A stretch of 64,000 bases of DNA from an uncultured bacterium (GCA_905215805.1 CAJMRL010000001.1:62001-126000); one strand, 5' to 3'; positions 17,947 through 27,834 are shown, counted from the stretch's first letter. The notes: a model not told the origin generated them from the sequence alone. A program made the numbers and translations.

Positions 17947-20672
17947 ATAGGTAAGGCTTTGATGTCATCGCTGCCTTTTCCCCCGCTTCACACCGTGCGT
18001 GCGACTTTCACCGCACACGGCGTTCCATCAATATTGCTTGTCAGATTATATCGTATAGATTTCCAAAGCTTTTGAATATTACTTAATTTCAATGTTCCCG
18101 CATAACTTTCTCAGTACATTGATTTTCTTCAGCATTTCATTATCAGGTTTTATCAAGGAAATGTATGCGTCGATAGTTTCCCGCTTTGCCGCGTGAACAA
18201 GCGTATGCACGTCTTTATGCAGTATAACAAGGTTTTTATATTCATCAGTGCCGCCTTGCTGTTTTGGAATTTTATGATGACAATGAATTTCATCAATCCA
18301 TAATACATTTCCCGTAACAGCACATCTGCCGTATTGTGCGGTATATACAGAAAGTCGGTTATCCATATATTCAATACTTCGGTTGCATACTGTAGTTTTG
18401 GATAACATATGCATTACCGTAATTACATCATCGCTGAATTTCAGATTTTGATGTATTTCCTGTCTGCCTTTCTCTGTATATTTGCATACAGTTCCTTTTT
18501 GATGATGAGCATTTCTCGTCTTGATATATCCGATAGGGCATAACGGAAAGCCCATAATATATCGGACTTGTTTGCTTCTGCCGTAATTTTCTTTGATATA
18601 TCTGTTTACGATTTCGCCCTTTTTCTTAACCCGTTTGCCAAAACCTCTTAATTTCCCGTCAATTCTCCATTGCATTTTTATGCAGTCCAAACTTATACAA
18701 GTAGCAATTCTGTAGTAGTTATGAATACCAATAACCATTGAATTATAGATATTTATCGCTGTCGCTTCATATTTTGCACTTTTAGGATGCTTAATACATT
18801 CGAGCTGCTTAACCAATTTGTCCGTTTCTCTTTCCAATGCTTTATCCGACATATGAGAACAGACAATATATTTATTGCCCTTTTTTACAGCTTTCATCTT
18901 GAACCCCAGAAAATCGGAGTAATGCTTTTTTAAGTTGATTACCCTTGATTTTTCCTCGCTGATTTCAAGTTTAAGCCTATCTTTAATCCATTGTTTGACC
19001 GCAACAAATATTCTGTCTGCCGATTGACGATTTTTACAGAATATCTTAAAGTCGTCAGCGTATCTTACGATAAACATTTCTTTCAGATTGCTTTGTCTTA
19101 ACACTTTATATACATTTCCTCTGTTGATGTGACCGTTCCCATAATCATACACTTTAATGTTATTATGCGTAGGCATTGTTTCCCACTGACTGCTTATCCA
19201 CCAATCCAATTCATTTAGAACAATATTGGCAAGCAACGGTGATAAAATCCCGCCCTGCGGAGTTCCCCTTGTCGGATATACCTTATCGCCGTTTGGCATT
19301 ATTATCGGAGCTTTGAGCATTGCTTTAATTATGCAGATTAACTTTTTGTCCCGTATGCCCATTGTCCACATTTGTTTTATTAACTTAGAATGGTCTACAT
19401 TGTCAAAGAAACCCTTAATATCTACATCAACGACAAAATGTAAATGCTGTGATTGTATCATCTTACAACATTGTGCTATTGCGTGCTCCGCTGATTTATT
19501 GGGGCGGAAGCCGTTTGAGTGTTTGTGAAATTTTGCTTCACATATCGGCTCAAGCACTTGCAGAATACATTGCTGTACAAGTCTGTCGAGAATTGTAGGG
19601 ATACCGAGCGGTCGTTTCTTTCCGTTCGGTTTTGGTATTTCCACCCGTTTTACAGGCTTTGGGTCATACCATTTTAGTTTTTGCTGAATTATATCAATAT
19701 ACGAATTGATTGGGATTTTCTCAATATCCGTAATATTGGCTCCGTCAACGCCGCTTGTATTACTTCCGCTGTTGCGCTTAATGTTTCTGTATGCCATTCT
19801 TATGTTGTTTTCATCTGCGATGATTTCCATAAGATTTGTAAAGTTTTTATTATCCTTACTGTCTACATACAATTTATCAAGCACTTCTTGCATATCGTAA
19901 TATTCAGCGTGTCGGAGCTTTTTCTGCTTTGTCATAGGCAACTCCTCCTTTCGGATTTGTTTTTCTTTGTCATACTCGAAGCTATGATTATCTATACCTA
20001 TAACTATCTGAGCAATATTGACTGGCGGCTATCCCTCAGCTATGTTATCCATAGCTTCATAGGTACTGTGCCGCCGCTTTCGGTCGGATAAAATTGAGTT
20101 CCCTCAGCTCACTTTGCTCAATTAAAGCTGTTTCCTCAATAACGCACTCTGTGTAATCAGATTAACATACGTTCCGACTTTCCCACGTTCCGATAATCCT
20201 ATCTTTGCATATATACTTAGGTGTCTGCTCTAATCCTGTCAGCTTGACAGCGCCTTTAACGCTGTAAGGTATTTCATAAATGGACTTCTTACTTTACCTC
20301 ACTGACCACTCCTAAGAGTGCCGCTGCATTTCTACAGCGTCTACCTATAGACTTGTGAATTCGCAGTTTTCGTCAGACCTTTGACAGTCGTTCTCACCAT
20401 ATATATTTTATAGACCTCCGGCATATCAGCTGCATATCCCGCCTCCGGGACACTTTCGTGTAACATTTATCTGTTACTTACGGCAGCTTTCTGCCGACTT
20501 CACCGAGCTTATGACATTTGATGATTACACATCAAACGCCATTCGGAGTATTAAGGCGGCGTTTCAAGGCGTTACCCTATCATTCCACCTGTCGGATTAT
20601 CAGTTCTCCTAAACTGAAACTGTTACGTTCTTTGTTTAGTGCATAAGCTTTTCACTTATGAACGTGTCGCAC
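17947..20672 (-). mobile_element. Group II intron 1, in the SLH protein gene
   Basis: 2,726 nt on the minus strand. It begins GTGCGAC, matching the GUGYG 5' rule, and ends CTTACCTAT. A domain V hairpin (17990-18023, GAAA loop) and domain VI precede the end. EBS1 TCCATT (complement of 20279-20284) pairs perfectly with IBS1 AATGGA, the last six bases of the 5' exon (20678-20673). Removal joins A|CG into a Thr codon and keeps the host frame. It encodes an intact reverse transcriptase-HNH protein, so it may be mobile. Confidence 0.93.
18079..19935 (-). CDS. ltrA: Group II intron-encoded reverse transcriptase/maturase/HNH endonuclease
   Basis: 618 residues from the ATG at 19935, which has AGGAGG 8 bases upstream; an in-frame TTG two codons earlier is less likely. 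The reverse transcriptase domain includes RPLGIPTILDRLVQQ, GFRPNKSAEHAI, the catalytic YADD in IVRYADDFKIF and the GTPQGGILSPLLANI box. A maturase (X) domain follows. The C-terminus has an HNH nuclease: CAVTGN, then HCHHKIPKQQGGTDEY and NLVILHKDVH. It assists splicing and target-primed reverse transcription of its intron. Closely resembles the protein of the second intron in this window. Confidence 0.95.
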   Translation of the reverse strand: MTKQKKLRHAEYYDMQEVLDKLYVDSKDNKNFTNLMEIIADENNIRMAYRNIKRNSGSNTSGVDGANITDIEKIPINSYIDIIQQKLKWYDPKPVKRVEIPKPNGKKRPLGIPTILDRLVQQCILQVLEPICEAKFHKHSNGFRPNKSAEHAIAQCCKMIQSQHLHFVVDVDIKGFFDNVDHSKLIKQMWTMGIRDKKLICIIKAMLKAPIIMPNGDKVYPTRGTPQGGILSPLLANIVLNELDWWISSQWETMPTHNNIKVYDYGNGHINRGNVYKVLRQSNLKEMFIVRYADDFKIFCKNRQSADRIFVAVKQWIKDRLKLEISEEKSRVINLKKHYSDFLGFKMKAVKKGNKYIVCSHMSDKALERETDKLVKQLECIKHPKSAKYEATAINIYNSMVIGIHNYYRIATCISLDCIKMQWRIDGKLRGFGKRVKKKGEIVNRYIKENYGRSKQVRYIMGFPLCPIGYIKTRNAHHQKGTVCKYTEKGRQEIHQNLKFSDDVITVMHMLSKTTVCNRSIEYMDNRLSVYTAQYGRCAVTGNVLWIDEIHCHHKIPKQQGGTDEYKNLVILHKDVHTLVHAAKRETIDAYISLIKPDNEMLKKINVLRKLCGNIEIK

Positions 20673-21054
20673 TCCATTGATAACCGGTATAATATGCGTC
20701 GATCCCGGGCGTACCGTCATCAAGATTCCCCGTACCATTGCCGCTGATCAAGGTGCCGTCAGAGTATTTAACGCCACGGTTCAGCGCTGTCTCTCCTGAT
20801 TTCGTATACTCAGGCACTCGGTAGGTAAGCCCCAGTGTATCCCGTTCGCATACGGTACAGTAACTGGTCTCATAGGTTGTCGTTGCGTTTAGGTCTAATT
20901 CGTTTGTTCTGCCATTTGCCTTAAGCCATATATCAGCAGGATCGACATAATCACTGGCTTGTGACGCAAATGTGATTGTCGGCATAAGCGTCAGCAGCAT
21001 GGAAACTGCAAGGATTGCCGACAGAATGGATTTGATTTTGCTTTTGATTTTCAT
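20673..21054 (-). CDS. Giant SLH-domain surface protein, 5' exon
   Basis: First 127 codons of the split surface-protein gene. It starts MKIKSKIKSILSAIL with a signal peptide cleaved near TFAS (about residue 31) and carries a CTVC pair like those of the second exon. The natural frame ends at 20673, where the intron's GTGCG begins; unspliced reading would add only a few intron residues. The ATG overlaps the stop of the 60-residue zinc-finger gene (ATGA), so it is the last gene of an operon that starts with the S1-domain protein. Confidence 0.9.
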
Positions 21055-21233
21055 CTCAAAAAATCCTCCTTGAAATTTTTATTGTTCTTTTCTATTGGTA
21101 TATACTTTGCACAGCTTGTTCCGTTGTGGCAGGATAAGTATGGACAAAAGGGATTTCTTTCATCAAGCAGATAAGTTTCCTGACCAATTTTACAAGTTGG
21201 GCAAAGTTGAACACCAGAAGATTTGTGTGCCAT
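21051..21233 (-). CDS. Small CxxC zinc-binding protein
   Basis: 60 residues with two Cys pairs (CPTCKIG near residue 12; CPYLSCHNGTSC near 31), probably one zinc site. A GGAAAGGAAA ribosome site precedes it and its stop overlaps the SLH gene's ATG. It is too short for a confident family call. Translational coupling suggests a role connected with the surface protein's expression, or simple operon packing. Confidence 0.7.
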   Translation of the reverse strand: MAHKSSGVQLCPTCKIGQETYLLDERNPFCPYLSCHNGTSCAKYIPIEKNNKNFKEDFLR

Positions 21234-21255
21234 TTTCCTTTCCTATTGCCGATCT

Positions 21256-21669
21256 TTAAGCCGTCAGTCTGCGATAGCCCTTATCGGCTTCATCAATGCA
21301 GCGATTCAGCATTTCAAAAAAACGAGCTGGATCTATTTCCTTATCGAGCCAATGCGTAGCCCTATAAGAATAGCATCCAACTTCATCGTTGATTGCATGA
21401 CTGCCAAGAATGCTTTTCAAGTTCAGCTCGTTGACCAGCTTTCTCTGTTTTGCGGTACTGGGAGTTTTCATGCCCTTAGCAACGCAAAATACCATCAGCG
21501 GATGTAACTCTGAAAAAGATATCTGCAGATAATAATCCCGATAATCAGTCATAAGTGACGTCTCATCCTGGTCATCAATACGCAGCTGGGACATTACCAT
21601 CTTCCGGGTATGAGCCGAAACATTCTTGCGTCGGTTCTTTTCCTCGTTGGTTAGTTCATAGTTTGTCAT
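21256..21669 (-). CDS. Hypothetical ICE protein
   Basis: 137 residues, soluble, no signal or membrane segment; starts MTNYELTNEEKNRRKNVSAH with AAAGGAGG upstream. Helical, with HWLDKEIDPARFFEMLNRCI near the C-terminus. I do not recognise the family. It lies 22 bases before the small CxxC gene and 27 bases after the S1-domain gene, so it is in the same operon. Confidence 0.7.
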   Translation of the reverse strand: MTNYELTNEEKNRRKNVSAHTRKMVMSQLRIDDQDETSLMTDYRDYYLQISFSELHPLMVFCVAKGMKTPSTAKQRKLVNELNLKSILGSHAINDEVGCYSYRATHWLDKEIDPARFFEMLNRCIDEADKGYRRLTA

Positions 21670-21696
21670 AAAATACCTCCTTTCATCTTGAATTAA

Positions 21697-22947
21697 TTAC
21701 CTTGCTGTTGCTATATGAGTGATGGCTCCCCAGATTCGGTTGGAATCATGATTGATTCCAAGTATCCGGACAGTGACGCGTGCACCCCTTGGTGGTCGGC
21801 CGCGTTTGGGATAACTGCATAAGCAGTCGATGCCGCCGTCCAGAGCCACAAAGACTCCGTTGGTATCTACCATACTGACTGTTCCAACATACCGGTTTCC
21901 GACCGAATATCTTCGCAGCGCTTTTTCATATGGGTTTTCACCTGCCTGCTTGACGGATGCTGTGACTTTGATATGGTCACGGTCGCTTCTGTCCACACTC
22001 AGAATTTTTACAAGGATGCGTTGTCCGGGCTGAAAGTGCCCGGATGCATCCAGCCAGCGTTGATAGCTTAGTTCACGCAATGGGATATAGACTTCTAAAC
22101 CGAACAGCTCCACAAAAACACCTGCGCGTATGACAGAAACAACTCGTGCTTCAGCACAAATATCTGAATAAATCAGATTATTGCCGTCCCGGTCTGTGGC
22201 AAGATAATATTGCCTTCGCTTTGCACGCATTGCATCTAACCGGCTGGCTACCGCAATATTCTCAGCAGCGTCAATCCCTTTTACAATATAGTCCACTTCT
22301 GCACCAAGACGTTTTGTGAGCATATAGTGCAAAACATCCTGAGGCAGCATCCCCCTGTAATCCTCAGGAGGATCAACCGCTTCCTCGGCAGGTATAATGA
22401 CTTTATATTCTCCGTGATAAATGACTGCCAAGGAATGTGCTTGCTGGTTATCGGAACGCTCGACACCTTGGATCGTCCCGGACAAGATTTTCCCGGATTT
22501 CTGGGACTCCAGCAAATCCAATAAATCATTTCTTGCTTTGTCTGCATCGGTTTCGACAGTCCGTTGGTCATCGATCGATAAAACAGGGGATGTTCTGTCA
22601 GACCGGGTTCGAGTTCTGCGTGGCGCTGCCGGCTCAGGGCCCTCAGGGCTTATATTATTATTTTCACTGACCGGCCTAGCCGTTTTTCGGCGTCGTGTTC
22701 TTGGTTTTTCTTCGGTTTCAGTGTCAGTCTGGTCAGAAGCTTCGGATACAGCAGCCTCTTCGGCGTCTTCGGGTGAATTCTCTTTATCAGACTCCGATTC
22801 CAAATCAGTCTGAGCGTTTAACTCGCTGTTTCCGGATTCTTCCGGATTGTTCCGTTCTTCCGTTTCAAGATTTGTCTCAGTCTGGGGAACTTCGCTTTCA
22901 TCAGGCTGCACCGTTTCTTCAGGGGTTGTGTTCTTTTTTGTTGGCAT
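21697..22947 (-). CDS. S1 RNA-binding domain protein with acidic N-terminus
   Basis: 416 residues. Residues 1-130 are a disordered Glu/Asp/Ser/Thr/Pro-rich region with a basic patch (RTRRRKTARP). After residue 145 come OB-fold segments; two resemble S1 domains (ICAEARVVSVIRAGVFVELF and RYVGTVSMVDTNGVFVALDGGI). They resemble ribosomal protein S1 repeats. It presumably binds RNA or ssDNA; a part in ICE gene expression or DNA processing is inference. AGGAGG precedes the ATG. First gene of the operon ending in the SLH protein. Confidence 0.8.
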   Translation of the reverse strand: MPTKKNTTPEETVQPDESEVPQTETNLETEERNNPEESGNSELNAQTDLESESDKENSPEDAEEAAVSEASDQTDTETEEKPRTRRRKTARPVSENNNISPEGPEPAAPRRTRTRSDRTSPVLSIDDQRTVETDADKARNDLLDLLESQKSGKILSGTIQGVERSDNQQAHSLAVIYHGEYKVIIPAEEAVDPPEDYRGMLPQDVLHYMLTKRLGAEVDYIVKGIDAAENIAVASRLDAMRAKRRQYYLATDRDGNNLIYSDICAEARVVSVIRAGVFVELFGLEVYIPLRELSYQRWLDASGHFQPGQRILVKILSVDRSDRDHIKVTASVKQAGENPYEKALRRYSVGNRYVGTVSMVDTNGVFVALDGGIDCLCSYPKRGRPPRGARVTVRILGINHDSNRIWGAITHIATAR

Positions 22948-22974
22948 ATATTCTCCTCCTTTGATTGGTTTTGC

Positions 22975-23015
22975 TAATAAAAAAACCTGCTGAAAAGCGA
23001 TTTCTCAGCAGGTTT
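22975..23015 (-). terminator. Terminator of the toxin-antitoxin operon
   Basis: AAACCTGCTGA (22983-22993) pairs perfectly with TCAGCAGGTTT (23005-23015); T7 follows on the minus strand. A second, weaker hairpin (AAGCACCTC/GAGATGCTT) lies just upstream at 23028-23051. Together they insulate the toxin-antitoxin pair from the S1-domain gene. Confidence 0.88.
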
Positions 23016-23062
23016 CATATATATAAAAAGCACCTCATATAAGAGATGCTTGAATTTTATAT

Positions 23063-23395
23063 TTAATTGTTTGTTTTTAAAAGATTGATCCGGCGCTCCG
23101 CTTCTTTGTATACTGCGTCGTCGTCACAGATGGATATGACAATAACTTTCATGATATTCTTTTCTCTTACCAAACCGTAAACAACGCGGTATCCAATGTT
23201 TTTCAGCTTGATTTTGTAATAACCGGAGAGCTGCGATGAAGCATGATTGCCGAGCGGCTTTCCGATGCCATCCGGTGGGGGAAGGAGACGTTCAGCTGTT
23301 TTTTCAATTGCTTTTAAAATCAGTTTCCGGTTATACACGTCAAGCCGTTTCAAGTCACGCAGCGCCTCTTTGATATACTCTATATCCCATTTCAT
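23063..23395 (-). CDS. RelE/ParE-family toxin
   Basis: 110 residues with the RelE fold pattern: KWDIEYIKEALRDLKRLD helices, then a strand-rich part with LSGYYKIKLKNIGYRVVYGL and KVIVISICDDDAVYKEAERRI. In this family, toxins cleave mRNA at the ribosome or target gyrase; which applies cannot be read from sequence. It follows the antitoxin by 12 bases. Likely stabilises the ICE. Confidence 0.9.
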   Translation of the reverse strand: MKWDIEYIKEALRDLKRLDVYNRKLILKAIEKTAERLLPPPDGIGKPLGNHASSQLSGYYKIKLKNIGYRVVYGLVREKNIMKVIVISICDDDAVYKEAERRINLLKTNN

Positions 23396-23407
23396 GACAC
23401 CGGCTCC

Positions 23408-23734
23408 TTACTCAATTTCGACATCAATATCGTCGAGTTCTTCCTGTGTAATGCCAAGCTCTTTCATGACAGCTTCGTGGGAAAGATTTTCGCTGTCGTT
23501 ATTGGCTGCCATTCGTTTTTCTGCCTCAGTATAGAGGAGAGAGTCCGAGAGCATCTCCATCAAAGATTCGTATTGCGCCGGCGAGAGCAGTACACATGCA
23601 GGCTGGTTGTTCTTGACCACAATCTTTGTGCCGGAAGATGCAACCTCATCAAAAATTTTGCTTGCTTCACCCTTATTGAACCGCGAAATAGGAACCATAG
23701 AGTTCATAATATTCAAAATCGTTGCTCGTGCCAT
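23408..23734 (-). CDS. Phd/YefM-family antitoxin
   Basis: 108 residues. N-terminal DNA-binding/dimer domain (STVPISRFNKGEASKIFDEV-like, then KIVVKNNQPACVLLSPAQYE), and an acidic C-terminal tail (ITQEELDDIDVEIE) expected to wrap the toxin. AAAGGAGG precedes the ATG. It should repress its own promoter together with the toxin. The order antitoxin then toxin is standard. Confidence 0.9.
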   Translation of the reverse strand: MARATILNIMNSMVPISRFNKGEASKIFDEVASSGTKIVVKNNQPACVLLSPAQYESLMEMLSDSLLYTEAEKRMAANNDSENLSHEAVMKELGITQEELDDIDVEIE

Positions 23735-23775
23735 CTTGCAAGCCTCCTTTTAATATTAGCATGTCCGCTTTCAAT

Positions 23776-23804
23776 ATTATACTGCTGACAAATAAAAATA
23801 TCAA
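23776..23804 (-). promoter_or_regulatory. Promoter of the toxin-antitoxin operon
   Basis: Minus-strand TTGATA (23799-23804), 17-base spacer, TATAAT (23776-23781). AATATTA-like half sites flank the -10 (23751-23758 and 23773-23780) and could be the antitoxin operator. Confidence 0.7.
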
Positions 23805-23838
23805 TATAATAACAATGAATTTATAGATAAATTTATCG

Positions 23839-25145
23839 TTAAAAATCATTAGGCGGCTGTGCTGAACTGTAGAGTGGCTTTTTTCTTGGTGGCTTTTCAG
23901 GTTCTTCTTGATGCACGGGCCTATCCGGGATGAAATCTGTTGCTGTTATATTCTCAGTCTGGTATGTGTTTGCAGCAGCCGGTACATAATCCATGATAGA
24001 AACGCGTTTTATTTGTTTTGCAGTAGGATGCTTTGTATAATCCAGCTTTTTTAATTTGAGTATATTGCAGCCACGGATAATACAAAGCATTTCTTCGTTC
24101 GGGAGCCGCAGCACCTCATCTGGAGTCAGAAGTTTTCTTCGTCCCTGTCCCTCAGTCTGACGATATTGTGGGATCACTTGTGCTACTGCCATGGTTTGAC
24201 GCACCGTCATGGTTGAGTTGATTTGTATACTCATATCACCGCTGCGCTCCGAAAAATATTTCGCCGTTACATCGTCTGTACATCCCAGCATGAGTTGAAT
24301 ATCAGCGTTGCCGATGATTTCCGCCCATAGATTATTGGGATACCGGTTCTGCAGCTGTCCCAAACTCTGAACTGCTATCATAACCCTGATGTCTCTTGAA
24401 CGGATGACACTGAGAGACCGTGCGAAATCGGATCCATCTGCCGCACCGCCGATACGCCCTACGTTGTTGAACTCATCGAGTATGAGATTTACTGGCACAT
24501 CGCAGCGACCGTTTGGTCTTGAGTCCGCATAGCGGGTCAGTCTGATGAACAAGAATGAGAAGAAGAGCGAGGATAGGAATGCCATTGTCGCATCCTGGTC
24601 GCTCAGTATAATATAATATGCACATTTGCGCTTAGCCGGCGCTGTCAGATCTATGTCAGACCTGCTTGTGATCTCTTTGACTGCCTGGTTCTGCAATACC
24701 TGCAGCCTGGTGCCAAGCCCGAGTATAATACCGGAACGGACTGTATCGCTCGACTGAGCAAATAAATTATAGGGGGCTCTTGCCGGATGGTCAAGCGGCA
24801 GTTTTTCAAACAGTGCTGTGAGCTGCCGTTCCGTATGTTGCGTCAGCAGTTGATACACTGACGGCAGATTCTTTTCAGAAGGGCTGCGGGTTCTGTCTCG
24901 ATCTATGTATAAGACCAGCGCTTTCAATAAATTACCTTCTCCGTTATCCCAGAAGTGATCGGTTTTTCCAGAACTGGTGTTGCCGATAATGACATTCGTC
25001 AGCATCTGCGCCATCAGAGTATCTCCATTCAAGTCCGACATGCAGTTCCATGAATCTCCGTGTTCAGGGTTCACCAGATTAAATACTTTTACATCATACC
25101 CGTTTTTCCTATAAAGTTCCGAAGTATCGGAATAAAGCTTTTGCG
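23839..25145 (-). CDS. VirD4/TraG-type coupling ATPase, 3' exon
   Basis: Second exon of a coupling-protein gene split by a group II intron; the join to 27835 gives one frame of about 638 residues. It starts in CAAAAGCTTTAT (QKLYSDTSELYRKNGYDVKV), the segment expected right after the DPKG box. It contains FWDNGEGNLLKALVLY, the Walker B-like LILDEFNNVGRIG, SIQSLGQLQ-like AVQSLGQLQNRYP, and LMLGCTDDVTAKYFSERSG, all typical of VirD4/TcpA-like proteins. A Pro-rich tail follows. It couples the relaxase-DNA complex to the transfer channel at the membrane. Confidence 0.92.
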
Positions 25146-27834
25146 ATAGGTAAGCGTTTGAAGTTATCTCCGGCTTTTCCCCCGCTTAGCACCGTGCGCG
25201 ACAGTTTCCCATCACACGGCGCCCCATCAATGTTTACCTATATTCGATTTTACAGTTGCCAGCCAATAACCGGAACTTATTAAGCCTCTTCCTGTTTAGA
25301 TTGCAGCATTTCAGCTTATCGAGGTACTTCTGGATAATTGCCGGGTCGGTTGCGTGGATCAGTTTGTGCACATCCTTTGTTACCAGCGCCAGATTGGTAT
25401 AATTATCTTTTCCGCCGCCGGATTTGGGCAAAAGATGGTGGACTTCCATATCCCCCAGCAACAGGGGTTCTTTGCAAACCGCACATTTCCCGCGCTGAGC
25501 AACATAGAGGGAAATCCGATTGTCATTCAGCTCCATACTCTGCCCCTGTATAGGATGTTCCATGAGATTTTGCAGGATTATAGGATTAACCGCTTTCTGC
25601 ATTTCATGGATTTTCCTCCGCCCGGTTTCTGTGTAATTACAAATATCAGGGGAGAAGCACATTGGCGGCGTGGTTTTTACCCCATTGATGGGAAAGAGCG
25701 CCAGCCCTGCCACGTTGTATATTTTCCCGGTAAAATCACCATAGAATTGCTGAAATGCCTGACTTCGCAGGCCAGTTTTACTGCGATGGCTTTTTGTTCT
25801 GCATAAGAGTGTTTTTCTGACGTCGAAAGCGATACGGTCAAAGTCGAGATATACATTTGTTGCAAATTTATAGTATTCGTGCAAGCCCAGCACCATAGCG
25901 TTGAACTGCATGACGCTCCATTGGTTCGGTTCCCTGCCGATTCGCCCAATGGCCTCCCGTATGTTTTCTTTGCACTTTTTCTGTGCTTTGTCTGCCATAT
26001 GAGATTTCAGCACCCATTTCCCGCTTTTCGGGCGCAGTTTCAGCTTAAAACCCAAAAAGTCTGAGTATCCCTTTTTCAGATTAACAATTTTGGACTTTTC
26101 CGGGCTGATTTCCAGCCCCAGCCGTTCTTTCAGCCACATTTTTGTTGCCGCAAATATCCTCACTGCATCATTGTGGTTTTTACAGAACAGTTTGAAATCG
26201 TCTGCATATCGCACCAGATATACCTGCTTCAGCGTCCCTTTGCCTTTATAGTGAGGACGGCTCTGGTAGCGCTGGAGCTGAGGGAATGTTTCCCATTGGC
26301 TGGCAATCCACCAGTCCAGTTCATTCAGCACGACATTTGCCAGCAGGGGACTGAGGATTCCTCCCTGCGGTACACCTTTTGCCGGTACGCCTTCGCCTTG
26401 GATGGGGGCTTTCAGCATTTTGGAAAGGATACATAGCAGGCGTTTATCCCGAATTCCCAGCGTCCAAAGCTGTTTCAGCAGTTTCCCATGGTCTACGTTG
26501 TCGAAAAAGCTCTTAATGTCTACATCGACTACGTAGCGGTATTTTGCAAGGTTTACCAGAAACATTGCTCGGGCGATTGCATGATGGGCGCTTCGGTTCG
26601 GGCGGAAACCGTAACTGTGTTTGTAAAATTTCGCTTCACAGATTGGCTCCAAAACCTGCTTGATACATTGCTGTATCAGGCGGTCTTCCATAGTGGGAAT
26701 ACCCAGCGGGCGCATACGCCCGTCCGGCTTGGGGATTTCCACACGCCGGACTGCATGAGGGTAAAAGTTTTGCAGCCGTTCCCGAACATAGGCAACCAGT
26801 TCTTCCGGCCGTTTTTCCCCCATTTCAACAATGGTGGTTGCATTTACACCTTTGGTTTTGCTGCCCTTGTTTTTCTTAATGGCACGATAGGCCAGCAGGA
26901 TATTTTGCTCGCTGGTGATTTGCTCCATCAAATGCGTAAAGTTTTCACCTTGCCGGCTTTTCTCATACAGGGTATCAAACTGTTCTTGGGTACTGTAATA
27001 CTCATTGTTTCTCAGTGCTTGCTTTTTCTTTGGTTGATTGACTGCCATAAGTCGGCTCACTCCATTTTCTCAGAAGATTTCGCCTCTCTTAGTCATACTC
27101 GAACCTTATGCAGAATGATTTTGCTCATTTGAACTGTAACTTCGATTTATTGTAAAACATTGACTAACGGCTATCCCTCCACGGATTTATTAGCTCCGCT
27201 TCTTTGGTACTGTGCCGTCACATTCACCGGCATAAGGGCAGGTTATATCCAGTAAGACTTTCCCTGCCGCCGCCTCACAGAGGTCAAGCTCTCTGCGTTG
27301 CCGGCTTACCACGTTCCGACTGTCCTATCCATATTTCAGTATCCTTAGGTCTTCTCTATAAGCCTGTCTGCTTGCCGCCGCCTGTAACGGTGCAGGGACT
27401 TTCATAAAGGGCGAGTTTTACTCATCCCCACAGACCTCACGCGATGGTGAGATTGGCCGGTTAGACCAATACCCTATTTAGACCCGTACAATCGAGAATA
27501 CGCCTCTGCTATGCTGTAACACAACAGATTCTAACCATAGATACCTACTAAGACTCCCGGCCTATCACGCACTCGACCACCTCTGGTTCGCTGTTCCTGT
27601 TCCGCATTTCTGCGTCTTTAGGATGCACTCTCAGCCGACTTCACCGAGCGTATGACGCTTTGGCACTTGACTGCCGCTACGCCATTCGGAGTATCAGAGC
27701 AGGCGTTTTAGGGCGTTACCCCTTCATTCCACCTGTCGGACAATCAGTTCTATGAAACCATTTTTTAGAAGCTCCTTTCAATCTTCTTTTTCTTGGCTCC
27801 ACGCCTAACCTTTTCAGTTAGGAACGTGTCGCAC
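25146..27834 (-). mobile_element. Group II intron 2, in the virD4 gene
   Basis: 2,689 nt on the minus strand, beginning GTGCGAC and ending CTTACCTAT, like intron 1. Domain V lies at about 25190-25222 with a GAAA loop. EBS1 CGCCCT (complement of 27418-27423) pairs with IBS1 AGGGCG at the end of the 5' exon (27840-27835). Removal joins G|CG into an Ala codon directly after VVITDPKG and keeps frame. The encoded protein is intact. It belongs to the same intron lineage as intron 1 but has a different EBS1. Confidence 0.93.
25234..27048 (-). CDS. ltrA: Group II intron-encoded reverse transcriptase/maturase/HNH endonuclease
   Basis: 604 residues from ATG 27048; an in-frame GTG lies four codons upstream. 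It has RPLGIPTMEDRLIQQ, GFRPNRSAHHAIA, GVPQGGILSPLLANV, catalytic YADD (LVRYADDFKLF), a maturase domain, and an HNH C-terminus (CAVCKEPLL, then VHHLLPKSGGGKDNY and LVTKDVHKLIHA). Homologous throughout to the intron 1 protein but clearly diverged. It should serve splicing and retromobility of its own intron, and through that, expression of VirD4. Confidence 0.95.
   Translation of the reverse strand: MAVNQPKKKQALRNNEYYSTQEQFDTLYEKSRQGENFTHLMEQITSEQNILLAYRAIKKNKGSKTKGVNATTIVEMGEKRPEELVAYVRERLQNFYPHAVRRVEIPKPDGRMRPLGIPTMEDRLIQQCIKQVLEPICEAKFYKHSYGFRPNRSAHHAIARAMFLVNLAKYRYVVDVDIKSFFDNVDHGKLLKQLWTLGIRDKRLLCILSKMLKAPIQGEGVPAKGVPQGGILSPLLANVVLNELDWWIASQWETFPQLQRYQSRPHYKGKGTLKQVYLVRYADDFKLFCKNHNDAVRIFAATKMWLKERLGLEISPEKSKIVNLKKGYSDFLGFKLKLRPKSGKWVLKSHMADKAQKKCKENIREAIGRIGREPNQWSVMQFNAMVLGLHEYYKFATNVYLDFDRIAFDVRKTLLCRTKSHRSKTGLRSQAFQQFYGDFTGKIYNVAGLALFPINGVKTTPPMCFSPDICNYTETGRRKIHEMQKAVNPIILQNLMEHPIQGQSMELNDNRISLYVAQRGKCAVCKEPLLLGDMEVHHLLPKSGGGKDNYTNLALVTKDVHKLIHATDPAIIQKYLDKLKCCNLNRKRLNKFRLLAGNCKIEYR

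Noticed and set aside
17969..21054. Treating the surface-protein gene as two separate genes
   Set aside because: The 3' part has no start signal or signal peptide, and removal of a recognisable group II intron joins both parts in frame.
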